Shown here piece by piece: positions 1 through 6,835 of a stretch of 45,000 nt of DNA. The notes beneath the pieces are model-generated. The model was not told where the DNA came from and did no database searches. It saw only the letters and a list, made by a program, of their open reading frames with translations. Numbering within the stretch: the stretch's first letter is position 1; each line of letters begins with the position of its first letter. A program made the position numbers and the translations under genes. Origin of the DNA: Mesorhizobium loti (GTDB lineage: Bacteria; Pseudomonadota; Alphaproteobacteria; Rhizobiales; Rhizobiaceae); assembly GCA_002356515.1 (NCBI GenBank), contig AP017605.1:3245001-3290000 (forward strand), given 5' to 3'.

Positions 1-33
1 CGCCAGCGGCGCACCGCCCTCGTTCGTGAGGCG

Positions 34-64
34 TATATAGTCGCCACCAATCCAAACTGTCAAC
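34..64 (-). promoter_or_regulatory. Strong sigma70-type promoter, rrn-like, firing leftward out of the window
   Basis: On the minus strand a perfect -35 box TTGACA (59-64) is followed 19 bp later by a TATATA -10 box (34-39), with a GC-rich stretch downstream. A near-consensus promoter with a GC-rich discriminator is typical of rRNA or tRNA promoters in Rhizobiales. The transcript would leave the window at position 1, so the gene it serves is not visible. That it serves a second rRNA operon is inference. Confidence 0.5.
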
Positions 65-273
65 AGCCATCTCAGATGTTTTTTCGATTTCTCGTGGGCA
101 TATCCACAAGGCCGAAATTCGTGAGTTGGCTTGGCTGAATTTCGAACGGTTCTCCGCTGCAGATCTTTTCTGTCGAGGTTCGCCATCACCTTGGCGCCCG
201 ATGCATGCAATCGGCCCGACAATCGCCCGTCCTGCCTGTCGATTGTCGGTCGAGTACCGGCCTAAGCGGCGCT

Positions 274-585
274 TCAGAGCCGGTCTTCCAGCAATTCCGG
301 CGTGATGTTTCGACCGGCGTAGAAGATGCCCAGGATCAGCACCCGTTCGCCCTCGACCGCGAAAGCAATGCTGACGGCGCGCCGGTAACCAACAATCCGC
401 AGCCCGGGCATGATCTCGACCCGCTCGGTACCACGCTGTGGAAAAGTCGACAGGCCCAGGCAATGGTCGCGGATGCCGACAACGAAATTCCACGCAATCG
501 CCGGTGACGCGCGCTCGGCAATGTCATCATAGAGCTGTTCGAGCTCAGCTTCCGCTCTCGGGTGGAAGACAATCCGGTACTCCAC
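274..585 (-). CDS. parE: ParE/RelE-family toxin of a type II toxin-antitoxin pair
   Basis: This 103-aa protein has the ParE/RelE fold signature: an N-terminal YRIVFHPRAEAELEQLYDDI stretch, a central segment ending in PQRGTERVEIMPGLRI, and a C-terminal strand VLILGIFYAGRNI. ParE toxins poison DNA gyrase; RelE relatives cleave mRNA, and the sequence alone does not decide between them. The start is GTG at 585, three bases after the antitoxin stop, so translation is probably coupled. Size is normal for the family and no lesion is seen. The pair lies outside the proposed tRNA-fMet island, in the left flank. Confidence 0.88.
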   Translation of the reverse strand: MEYRIVFHPRAEAELEQLYDDIAERASPAIAWNFVVGIRDHCLGLSTFPQRGTERVEIMPGLRIVGYRRAVSIAFAVEGERVLILGIFYAGRNITPELLEDRL

Positions 586-588
586 CCC

Positions 589-855
589 CTACTTGGCTTT
601 CGCCTGCTTCGCGCGATGACGCGCTTCAAGCCGGGAAAAGACCGTTTCGGCAGGAACCCCCTTCGCCGGTTCCCGTTGGAGCTCGGCCAGGCGTCCCGGA
701 ATTTCCTCGCGCAGCCACCTCTCCCGCTCCGCCTCGAAATCCTCGAGCATGCGCAGGCCGGCGCGGACAACCTCACTGGCATTGTTGTAGCGGCCTGATT
801 CGAGCTGCTTCCTGATGAAGCTCTCATAGTGGTCGTTCAGGGCGTAATTTGGCAT
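589..855 (-). CDS. parD: ParD-family antitoxin (ribbon-helix-helix)
   Basis: This 88-aa protein begins MPNYALNDHYESFIRKQLES and continues with GRYNNASEVVRAGLRMLED, the usual ParD/CopG ribbon-helix-helix layout. The N-terminus binds the operator as a dimer; the charged C-terminal half (roughly residues 45-88) is the part that normally wraps the toxin. It lies directly upstream of parE, the usual antitoxin-first order. A Shine-Dalgarno-like GAGG stands about 6 nt before the ATG at 855. Autoregulation is expected from the family but was not shown here. Confidence 0.9.
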   Translation of the reverse strand: MPNYALNDHYESFIRKQLESGRYNNASEVVRAGLRMLEDFEAERERWLREEIPGRLAELQREPAKGVPAETVFSRLEARHRAKQAKAK

Positions 856-878
856 GACAACCTCTGGAAAAATATGGG

Positions 879-906
879 ATCATAGGAATATAGCAATAGA
901 TGTCAT
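879..906 (-). promoter_or_regulatory. Candidate promoter of parDE
   Basis: Reading the minus strand, ATGACA (901-906) and TATGAT (879-884) are separated by 16 bp and lie just upstream of the parD ribosome-binding site. The boxes are close to the sigma70 consensus and the position fits the operon. Confidence 0.5.
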
Positions 907-1268
907 TTATTGCCAGAATCGGTCGATTCGGTAGCACCGCCTTGATTCGGATTGTTCCGCAGACAGGGGTTTGATTCGCCCGCTTCGGTAGAGCCGATGT
1001 ATCGCCGGCCCCAAGCCGCCGGCGCGATCGGGATCGAACCCGCAATCGATAGCTGCAGCAATCTGCTCTCGTCATCCAGGAGAGATGACGGCACTGAAGC
1101 CGGCTGAAAAAGAAGCCCGCTGCTAAATTCATTTCGCATTTGGTTGTGGGCCGCCGCTTCGATTCGGCTTTGCCGTCGGCCTCTGCCGAGAGGGTCCGAT
1201 TCTTTTTCGCGCGGCTGGGCTGAGGCCTCTTTTCAAGCCCTGCGTTCCTCATCGACTGACGACGTCCG
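907..1268. other. Intergenic stretch without a recognisable gene
   Basis: No reading frame here resembles a protein I know, and the open frames lack good start sites. Around 1022-1040 there is a short minus-strand string resembling a tRNA T-arm (GGGTTCGATCCC), but no D-arm, anticodon stem or acceptor stem could be built around it. Confidence 0.4.
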
Positions 1269-1273
1269 CGCCG

Positions 1274-1334
1274 CCAATGCGAACGGCCTTCTGGCTTTGC
1301 GCCTAGCGGGCCGTTTTATGTTGGTTTTGGGGTA
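1274..1334 (-). repeat. Degenerate second copy of the att/terminator segment
   Basis: Aligned on the plus strand with 1427-1486, this stretch shares the order GCGAACGGCC, then AGCGGGCCGTT, then TATGTTGGTT, then GGGG, with scattered differences. It looks like a decayed duplicate of the tRNA 3' end plus its terminator, offset by roughly 150 bp. It may be the scar of an older integration at the same tRNA gene. The hairpin is imperfect and has no T-run. Confidence 0.4.
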
Positions 1335-3111
1335 GGCTTTGAGTTTTCTGTCCTGCGGCTTTGGCTTTGCCTGCTTGCGGGCCGCTGATGACAGGTTCGA
1401 ATCGGCGGCCAGCGTCAGCAAAAACGCGAACGGCCCGCAGGCTGGAAGCCATGCGGGCCGTTGAATGTTGGTTGCGGGGACAGGATGCCCCCTTTGTCAT
1501 AACATCGTCGGACAGTTGGCTTGGGTCAGGTTTGGCGAGTTCGAGGATGCCGAACAGCTCGCCGCGCAGCTCGGCATGGACCTCGCCGCGCTTGTCGCCG
1601 GGTGTGAGGACGATCTCTCCGATCAACGAGCGCAATGCCTCAGCGGCTGGACGTCCGTCCTCGTGGTCGGCGAGCGCTTGCGTGAGTTGCTCGACCCGCT
1701 TCTTATAAAGAGTGGCGATGTTGGGATGCAGGTCGGGCACGTCAGTGGGCGCCGCTGCCAGACGCACGGTGATCTCCGCCTTCTGCCTCTCCAGGTCTTC
1801 CATTCGCGCTTTCATCGAAGGTTGGTATAGGCCATCCTCGATCGCGGCCATGATGCCGGCGATGGCACGCTCGATCTTGTCGAGCGCTTTGCGGTCCTGT
1901 TCGCCTTGCGCGCGACGCTCCTGGTTGAGGCGGTTGGTCTCTTGGGCATAGGCCCTGATCGCCTCGGCCACGTTATCGGCCGAGACCAGCCTTTCCCTTA
2001 GGCCTGCGAGGACTCGCTGCTCAATCTTCTCGCGGGTGATGGTCCGGCCATTGTCGCAGATGCCCCGGCGCTGGTGGTTGAGACAGGCATAGCGGTCTCG
2101 TGTGAACAACCCGTAGCGCCCGCCGCAGCAGCCACACGTAAGCAGGCCGGAAAGAAGGGAGACCGGCCGCTTCATGGTGTGCAGCTTCCTCGCCCGGGCC
2201 TTGCGCGTGGCGATCGCCACCACCTCGAACTGGCTGGCGATGGATTTCTGTCTCTCCCTCACGGCCTGCCACAATTCGTCCTCAACGATCCTGAGATGCG
2301 GCACCTCGGTGCGGATCCATTTGGCTGGCGGATTGGCCCGAGAGACCCGCTTGCCGGTGGCAGGATCCTTGACGAAATGCAGGCGGTTCCAAACCAGCAC
2401 CCCGGTATATAGTTCATTGTTGATCACGCCGGTGCCCCGGATGACATGCCCGCGCACGCTGGTATCGCCCCAGTGTCGGCCGAGCGGACCAGCAACGCCT
2501 TCTTTGTTGAGGTCAACGGCGATCGCCTTCGGGCTTTTGCCGGCGGCGAACTCGCGGAAGATGCGACGCACGATAGTCGCTTCCTCCGGCACGATCTCTC
2601 GATCGCCCCGGATGGGCTCGCCTGCGGCATCCAGCTTTTTCACCACTTGGTAGCCGTAGCACAGCCCGCCACCGGCCTTGCCCTTCTCCACCCTGCCCCG
2701 CAGGCCGCGATGGGTCTTGAGGGCAAGGTCCTTGAGGAACAGAGCATTCATCGTACCCTTGAGGCCGACATGCAGCTCGCTGATCTCGCCCTCGGCCAAT
2801 GTCACGATGGCAACGCCGGCGAATTTGAGATGCTTGAAGAGGATGGCCACATCTGCCTGATCGCGGCTGATGCGATCGAGCGCCTCGGCCAGCACCACCT
2901 CGAAGCGGCCGCGTTGGGCATCGCGCACCAAATGCTGGATGCCTGGTCGCAGCACGGTGCTGGCACCGGAGATCGCCGCATCCTCATAGTTACCCGCCAC
3001 GCTCCAGCCCTCGCGCGCCGCCTGCTCGCGGCACAGCCTCAACTGGTCCTCGATGGAGGCATCGCGCTGGCTGTCGGAAGAATAGCGGGCATAGAGTGCG
3101 ACACGGGTCAT
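1303..3111 (-). CDS. Large serine recombinase (site-specific integrase), probable island integrase
   Basis: This 602-aa protein has a resolvase domain at about residues 1-145, with nucleophile Ser11 in the YARYSS motif and LDRISR around Arg80. It is followed by a recombinase domain (about 150-290), a zinc ribbon (Cys326, 328/329, 343, 352) and a charged coiled-coil region (about 375-460). Large serine recombinases catalyse integration and excision between attB/attP and attL/attR. The ATG overlaps the stop of the upstream gene (ATGA). Codons 542-548 coincide with the 18-bp tRNA-fMet 3' repeat. Roughly the last 54 residues are therefore read from DNA beyond the proposed island edge, including a terminator hairpin. 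In the excised circle the frame would instead end 11 codons past the core, at a TAA in the 41703-41732 hairpin. That would give about 558 aa. Confidence 0.9.
   Translation of the reverse strand: MTRVALYARYSSDSQRDASIEDQLRLCREQAAREGWSVAGNYEDAAISGASTVLRPGIQHLVRDAQRGRFEVVLAEALDRISRDQADVAILFKHLKFAGVAIVTLAEGEISELHVGLKGTMNALFLKDLALKTHRGLRGRVEKGKAGGGLCYGYQVVKKLDAAGEPIRGDREIVPEEATIVRRIFREFAAGKSPKAIAVDLNKEGVAGPLGRHWGDTSVRGHVIRGTGVINNELYTGVLVWNRLHFVKDPATGKRVSRANPPAKWIRTEVPHLRIVEDELWQAVRERQKSIASQFEVVAIATRKARARKLHTMKRPVSLLSGLLTCGCCGGRYGLFTRDRYACLNHQRRGICDNGRTITREKIEQRVLAGLRERLVSADNVAEAIRAYAQETNRLNQERRAQGEQDRKALDKIERAIAGIMAAIEDGLYQPSMKARMEDLERQKAEITVRLAAAPTDVPDLHPNIATLYKKRVEQLTQALADHEDGRPAAEALRSLIGEIVLTPGDKRGEVHAELRGELFGILELAKPDPSQLSDDVMTKGASCPRNQHSTARMASSLRAVRVFADAGRRFEPVISGPQAGKAKAAGQKTQSLPQNQHKTAR
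1420..1462 (-). terminator. Rho-independent terminator, probably the original rrn-operon terminator
   Basis: The minus strand shows an 11-bp perfect stem (AACGGCCCGCA pairing with TGCGGGCCGTT), a spacer CGCG and then TTTTT. It lies seven bases beyond the tRNA 3'-end repeat at 1469-1486. In an uninterrupted chromosome it would sit directly after tRNA-fMet. It now overlaps the extended 3' end of the recombinase reading frame. Confidence 0.65.
1469..1486 (-). repeat. Attachment site at the distal island end (18-bp direct repeat of the tRNA-fMet 3' end)
   Basis: The minus-strand sequence ATCCTGTCCCCGCAACCA is identical to the last 18 nt of tRNA-fMet at 41752-41769 and in the same orientation. 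Flanking bases differ on both sides (1468 versus 41751, and 1487 versus 41770). An exact tRNA 3'-terminal copy next to a recombinase gene is the usual mark of an island junction. Confidence 0.8.
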
Positions 3112-3383
3112 GGCGGCAGATCCTCTCTCCTGTTGCCAGAGGGCTTATCGTCCTGCCCCCTGCCCTCTCCCTCTTGGCGGCCCGGCCGATTGTCGTTGGC
3201 CGCCTGCCCCACCTCGAATGCCTCCCGCGCCAACTGCCGGCCGATCAGCCGGGCAATATCCAGCACCACCCTATCCAGTTTGGCGACCCTCATGTTTGCA
3301 GTGCGACCTTCGGGGCCGACGAGGTCGCCGCTATTGTTTGCCGGAACCAACGCCTGCGGCTCAGTCCTGGTTTCCTCTGACAT
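3108..3383 (-). CDS. Small hypothetical protein translationally coupled to the recombinase
   Basis: This is a 91-aa hydrophilic protein starting at ATG 3383 (MSEETRTEPQALV), with GGGAG about 8 nt upstream. An in-frame TTG at 3398 would add five residues. The central segment RVAKLDRVVLDIARLIGRQLAREAFE is a plausible amphipathic helix, and the tail is rich in Gly, Arg and Glu. Its TGA overlaps the recombinase ATG, so the two are probably translated together. A small accessory protein of the recombinase is an attractive guess from position only. I do not recognise the family. Confidence 0.7.
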   Translation of the reverse strand: MSEETRTEPQALVPANNSGDLVGPEGRTANMRVAKLDRVVLDIARLIGRQLAREAFEVGQAANDNRPGRQEGEGRGQDDKPSGNRREDLPP

Positions 3384-3505
3384 GTCGGTCGCTCCCAATG
3401 GTGGATCGACCTGCGATCAGAGGCCGCCGAGCGGCGAAGGAAAGCACGAAATTCACGTGATAGGGCCACAGCGTGCAATGACTTGCGCCGTGCGGTTTCG
3501 GCGTG

Positions 3506-4120
3506 TCAGGAGAGCGCTACATCGCCACGGCACTCCGCCGCGCCTTCCTCTTTCAGGGCCGCGACCAGCTTGACCGCGGACTCCCAATGCTTGGCAACGT
3601 CGCTCCGCGTCCTTTCCCGGCTCCGGCGGCCAATCGGCAAACCTCCCGCGATCGCCTTCAAGTCACGCAGCACGGAAGCTATGTGCGGCCACGGGAAATC
3701 GGCAGGATCACCAATATCTCGATCGGCGCCGACGATCACTTCCAACTTGGCGATGACGCCGACGAGCGACGTAGCCTCGACTTCGGGGATCGAATCTTGA
3801 AATTTTAGAGCTTCGGTCATCGCAAAGACCTCGGCTTCGCAAGCTATGAGATGCTCAGAGTCTAGGCCCATAGTAGACACTGATAGTTGCCACGGCATCG
3901 GCTCGCCTGCGGTCAATACCTGAATTCCGGTATTGGCGATCATTCGCGCCTCCATCCGCTGCTGAATTCGGCACAGCAGCAATGAGGCATACCGAGCTCG
4001 TTGCCACTCGCTCCACAGTCTCAACGCGGAATCTGTGGCCTGGGGCTCTGGCCTCTCAAGCTCATCGCGTTGCCGGCCGATGACGAAAGGCAAAGTCGTG
4101 GTATTGTCGGAATCAACCAT
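3506..4120 (-). CDS. Hypothetical protein upstream of the recombinase operon
   Basis: This 204-aa soluble protein starts with ATG at 4120 (MVDSDNTTTLPFVIGRQRDE). No signal peptide, membrane helix or catalytic motif is evident. The sequence is mostly helical in character, for example RLWSEWQRARYASLLLCRIQQRMEA at about 33-57, with a Ser/Arg-rich turn before the last helix. It lies 122 bases upstream of the recombinase accessory gene, in the same direction, and shares a divergent intergenic region with the ribbon-helix-helix gene at 4240. The role is unknown; position suggests part of the recombination module. Confidence 0.65.
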   Translation of the reverse strand: MVDSDNTTTLPFVIGRQRDELERPEPQATDSALRLWSEWQRARYASLLLCRIQQRMEARMIANTGIQVLTAGEPMPWQLSVSTMGLDSEHLIACEAEVFAMTEALKFQDSIPEVEATSLVGVIAKLEVIVGADRDIGDPADFPWPHIASVLRDLKAIAGGLPIGRRSRERTRSDVAKHWESAVKLVAALKEEGAAECRGDVALS

Positions 4121-4207
4121 GATCCGAGCTCCAAACAGCTTGGGTTGTGGTCAGGCCGAGCGACGTGTTCGTGCACGTTGTTCGGCCGCAAAGCGCAAAC
4201 CACAATT

Positions 4208-4234
4208 TACGTACATACCGTACATTACGGACAT
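4208..4234. promoter_or_regulatory. Three tandem 9-bp repeats, candidate operator
   Basis: Three head-to-tail units, TACGTACAT, ACCGTACAT and TACGGACAT, end six bases before the TTG start of the ribbon-helix-helix gene. The units are one helical face apart or nearly so, a spacing used by RHH dimers. The site also lies in the divergent region upstream of the 4120 gene. Autoregulation is inference. Confidence 0.4.
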
Positions 4235-4239
4235 AGTCA

Positions 4240-4437
4240 TTGTCAAACACGCCCGATGCTATTGATAACAAAACTGAGCGCTTCGAACTGCGGCTTACGA
4301 GTGACTTGCTTGCCCGCGTTGACGAATGGCGCCGAAATCAGCCCGATCTTCCCACCAGATCGGAGGCTTTCCGCCGACTTGTCGAAGCTGGTCTAGGCTC
4401 TAAGACGACCGGCAAGCCCGAAGCCGACGGCACATAA
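4240..4437 (+). CDS. Small ribbon-helix-helix (CopG/Arc-type) DNA-binding protein
   Basis: This 65-aa protein's core FELRLTSDLLARVDEWRRNQ, followed by PTRSEAFRRLVEAGL, matches the strand-helix-helix pattern of ribbon-helix-helix regulators. The first strand (about 15-20) would contact DNA and the SEAFRRLVE helix would dimerise. The start appears to be TTG at 4240; no better start is in frame. No toxin gene follows it, so it is probably a regulator rather than an antitoxin. It is divergent from the recombinase module and may control its promoter through the 9-bp repeats just upstream. Confidence 0.72.
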   Translation: MSNTPDAIDNKTERFELRLTSDLLARVDEWRRNQPDLPTRSEAFRRLVEAGLGSKTTGKPEADGT

Positions 4438-4800
4438 GTCCCGAGGAATTGGCAGGCGCTCCGGTCTGATCGCCCGCTAGATAGATGCCATTGAACGCGC
4501 TGATGCTTCGGTAAGTGTTCTTGGGCGCGTCACCAACGCGCTAGGAATGGAACCGGAAACAGTCATTCGCAAAGCGAACAGCAGTCATTCAGAATAAGTC
4601 CGCGCATAGCCGCTCGCGAGCGCGCCCTAAACCGCGCCGCAGCGAGCGAGCGGTGGGTTTGCGCCTCATTCAGGTATCCCAAAGCGGACATGCCGGCCAA
4701 GGGTCTGGACGGGGCACGCCGTAGACAACGCGGTTTAATTTCTGCAGATGCGGAAGATTCGGGAAATGCTAACGCCGCGAGGGCACCGGCTACCTCGCCT
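4438..4800. other. Intergenic stretch without a clear gene
   Basis: No convincing coding sequence. One plus-strand frame ending at about 4590 (reading DAIERADASVSVLGRVTNAL) looks protein-like but has an in-frame TAG upstream and no start codon, so it may be a gene relic. An AAAGCGGAC motif occurs at 4681-4689. Confidence 0.35.
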
Positions 4801-5670
4801 TCACGCACCGATCTTCGCAGCCGCGTTACTCTCGATCATCGGCACGCTAGCCGGAAACAATGCGGGCTTCATCGCGCGGATTTCGTCAACGAACCCGTCG
4901 TCCAGCAGGTCGGAACGTATGAGTTCTCCGGCATAACGGACGAATGACATTAGTTTGGCGTCGCTCTCCTTGAATGCGCCTTTGACATTGCTAGACACAA
5001 CAAGCGCGAACGGCCGTCCCAAATCCAAGCTAAGAAGTACCGACGACCTGATCTGCTTGCGCTGTTCGTCCGTCGTGAACGAATAGCTTGCCTTGGTGTC
5101 GTGGGTATCGCCGACTACGCGCGGCTGCGAGGTGGGGTTTGACAAGACCTTGGTCACCTCGTAGCCCTTCTCGATATAGAATTTTGCGTTCTGTTCACGA
5201 AGAGACATGCTGCGCGCCACTGTATCATGGTTAGAGTCGAAGTAGCTGAACAGCAGTGGCTCTTTTGCATCGACGAACACGCAAAGCTCGAAGTGAGAGC
5301 CGGGAACCCAGCCCTGAAGCGTTTCTTCGACAAATCGCAGCGTACCGGTCACCAATGCCTTGCGCGTTTCAAAAACCTCCCGATTGCTGCGGCGACCATC
5401 CTCGATAATGCCGCTTCGGTCCGTTGCAAGACGATGCAACCTGCCCATGGGAAGGAGTTCAGGTTTAACGAAGGTATCCTCGACCAGTTTCTTAAACAGG
5501 AATCCTATGCCACCCAACACTGTAGTGTTCATGACGGCGGCTACCGTGCTGCCTCCCGAAAACCCCTTGTCGATCATTGCCCAGATGAGAGACGCTTCGA
5601 GGGACATGAAGCCCACGGTCGCGAGGCAAAACACACCGAAGATAATCCAACGCTGGATTGGGCTTAACAT
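4801..5670 (-). CDS. Two-TM membrane protein with GAF-like sensor domain, partner of the upstream kinase
   Basis: The 289-aa protein has two hydrophobic helices near the N-terminus (about residues 9-31 and 41-60) and then a soluble region of about 210 residues. That region looks like a GAF fold: helix RKALVTGTLRFVEETL, strand FELCVFVDAKEPLLFSYFDS, and a late strand FALVVSSNVKGAF followed by helix SDAKLMSFVRYAGELI. GAF domains usually sense small molecules or cyclic nucleotides. It starts 10 bases after the kinase stop, so the two form an operon. A membrane-anchored effector or sensor working with the kinase is inference; the set does not match a system I can name. Confidence 0.7.
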   Translation of the reverse strand: MLSPIQRWIIFGVFCLATVGFMSLEASLIWAMIDKGFSGGSTVAAVMNTTVLGGIGFLFKKLVEDTFVKPELLPMGRLHRLATDRSGIIEDGRRSNREVFETRKALVTGTLRFVEETLQGWVPGSHFELCVFVDAKEPLLFSYFDSNHDTVARSMSLREQNAKFYIEKGYEVTKVLSNPTSQPRVVGDTHDTKASYSFTTDEQRKQIRSSVLLSLDLGRPFALVVSSNVKGAFKESDAKLMSFVRYAGELIRSDLLDDGFVDEIRAMKPALFPASVPMIESNAAAKIGA

Positions 5671-5680
5671 CGAATTCTCA

Positions 5681-6223
5681 CTAAAAGGCGTTGATTAGGA
5701 TCTCAAGCCGACATTTCGAATTATCGAGCCTTACAAGACTCTCGGGGCGACCCGAAATCCATTCATCGTACAATTTCAACTGTGTGCCTAGATGGTCCCG
5801 GATTACTTTGGGGTGACCTTTTATGCGACCCGCAAGCGTTTCAATGTCGGCGGAGAGGTAGAGGATCAAGTCGGGAACAGGCATATCTTCTTTAAATTCA
5901 CGACAGAGAACCCTCAGCCTTTGAAGCGTTTCGTCGTCAATAAGGCCCGACATGCCATGCATCCGGCAAAAGATCGAAAAATCCTCGTCAATACTACGGT
6001 CAAACACCACCTTTTTCCGGTCGGGCAAAGCCTTCCATTGAGAGTGCCTGGAACGCATAATCGCTTCTTGAACCTGCGAGCAGTATTGTCCCGGGTCCTT
6101 CACGAAATCAGCGAAAAGCTGAGAAGGCGCAGACTCACGGACCACGCTGTACCCAACCGTTGCGAGCAATCCAGCCATTGTTGTCTTGCCGGCCCCTGTC
6201 GGCCCCGAGAGCCAAATTATCAA
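5681..6223 (-). CDS. P-loop kinase resembling deoxynucleoside kinases
   Basis: From the TTG at 6223 the protein is 180 aa and opens MIIWLSGPTGAGKTT, a Walker A loop (Gly7-Thr14). Glu30 (VVRES) and the DRS triplet at 75-77 (VVFDRSIDED) match the deoxynucleoside kinase pattern, where the acidic residue acts as base and DRS lies at the active site. A strand LILYLSAD and a RIKGH element (lid-like arginine) follow. I chose TTG because GGAGG stands about 5 nt before it; an in-frame ATG at 6283 would add 20 residues that do not look like the family. It is the first gene of a pair with the membrane/GAF protein. A role in nucleotide signalling or phage defence is inference. Confidence 0.75.
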   Translation of the reverse strand: MIIWLSGPTGAGKTTMAGLLATVGYSVVRESAPSQLFADFVKDPGQYCSQVQEAIMRSRHSQWKALPDRKKVVFDRSIDEDFSIFCRMHGMSGLIDDETLQRLRVLCREFKEDMPVPDLILYLSADIETLAGRIKGHPKVIRDHLGTQLKLYDEWISGRPESLVRLDNSKCRLEILINAF

Positions 6224-6665
6224 ATTGACCTCCAGAATGGAGGTTCGTAGGTAGGATCTCTTGAATGGCCGTTCAAACGCCAAATAGTGGGAAGTCTTGC
6301 CGCACTCCCATTATAGAGAGGCCCCCCATCGCCACCTTAAGCTTCTGCAGGCCGCGTAAAGCCGCACCAGCGTCGCCGTCGCCACGGATATGCGAGCAGA
6401 GGTGCCAGATAGAGTTGTTCTGCAGCGACGGCTTCTCGGCAGTTACGATCCAATAGCGGATTGACGGCCTCCGGACCCGCATAAGACATGCCTGCTTTGC
6501 GCCTCACTTCGTCATTCCAAGCGACCTAGCAATTGCCTGAAAGCGGACGTTAGGTCTTACCGGATAGCCTTCCGTGTCAGGGCGAGTAGGCGACTGAGAA
6601 GTTTCTCTATGGGTTTTCCGCACAAGCGGATTTTCCGGAGTAGTGTTGGCCAGCGTTTCCGTCGT

Positions 6666-6704
6666 TAGATATATCAGAAAGGCATGAGCTAGCGGCTATA
6701 TCTA
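6666..6704. promoter_or_regulatory. Inverted repeat TAGATATA / TATATCTA
   Basis: Exact 8-bp arms at 6666-6673 and 6697-6704 flank a 23-bp spacer that itself contains GCTAGC. It lies about 130 bases upstream of the nuclease start. A regulator-binding site is possible. Confidence 0.35.
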
Positions 6705-6756
6705 GCGTAAAGGTTCATGCGGGGGCGAGTTGGGCATGCTGCGGGCAAGTTAGATT

Positions 6757-6774
6757 GGATATTCATTTGTATCC
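6757..6774. promoter_or_regulatory. Inverted repeat GGATA / TATCC upstream of the nuclease gene
   Basis: GGATA (6757-6761) and TATCC (6770-6774) are separated by 8 bp, with partly matching GAT/ATC extensions. It lies 62 bases before the start codon, where an operator would be expected. It is short, so it may be chance. Confidence 0.3.
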
Positions 6775-6835
6775 ATCTCCTTGAAGCGTCGACTTCACGG
6801 GATTGGAAGCTGTGGAAAAGAATTTGCTGGAATAG

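Larger units (their letters stand above)
6224..6835. other. Divergent intergenic region between kinase and nuclease genes
   Basis: No gene with a believable start is visible. The minus-strand frame 6273-6482 is open, but it has no ribosome-binding site and is dominated by mixed composition. The region contains two inverted repeats (listed separately) and an AAAGCGGAC motif at 6540-6548. Confidence 0.35.

Noticed and set aside
1022..1040. T-arm-like GGGTTCGATCCC as a tRNA
   Set aside because: No acceptor stem, D-arm or anticodon arm can be built around it.
1385..1405. Second T-arm-like string ACAGGTTCGAATC near the island end
   Set aside because: It lacks a matching stem and does not recur at the other junction, so it is not taken as an att site.
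2446..3573. 375-codon plus-strand frame opposite the recombinase gene
   Set aside because: The serine recombinase on the minus strand explains the region through all domains.
6273..6482. 69-codon minus-strand frame upstream of the kinase
   Set aside because: No ribosome-binding site and no family resemblance; it overlaps the likely leader of the kinase gene.
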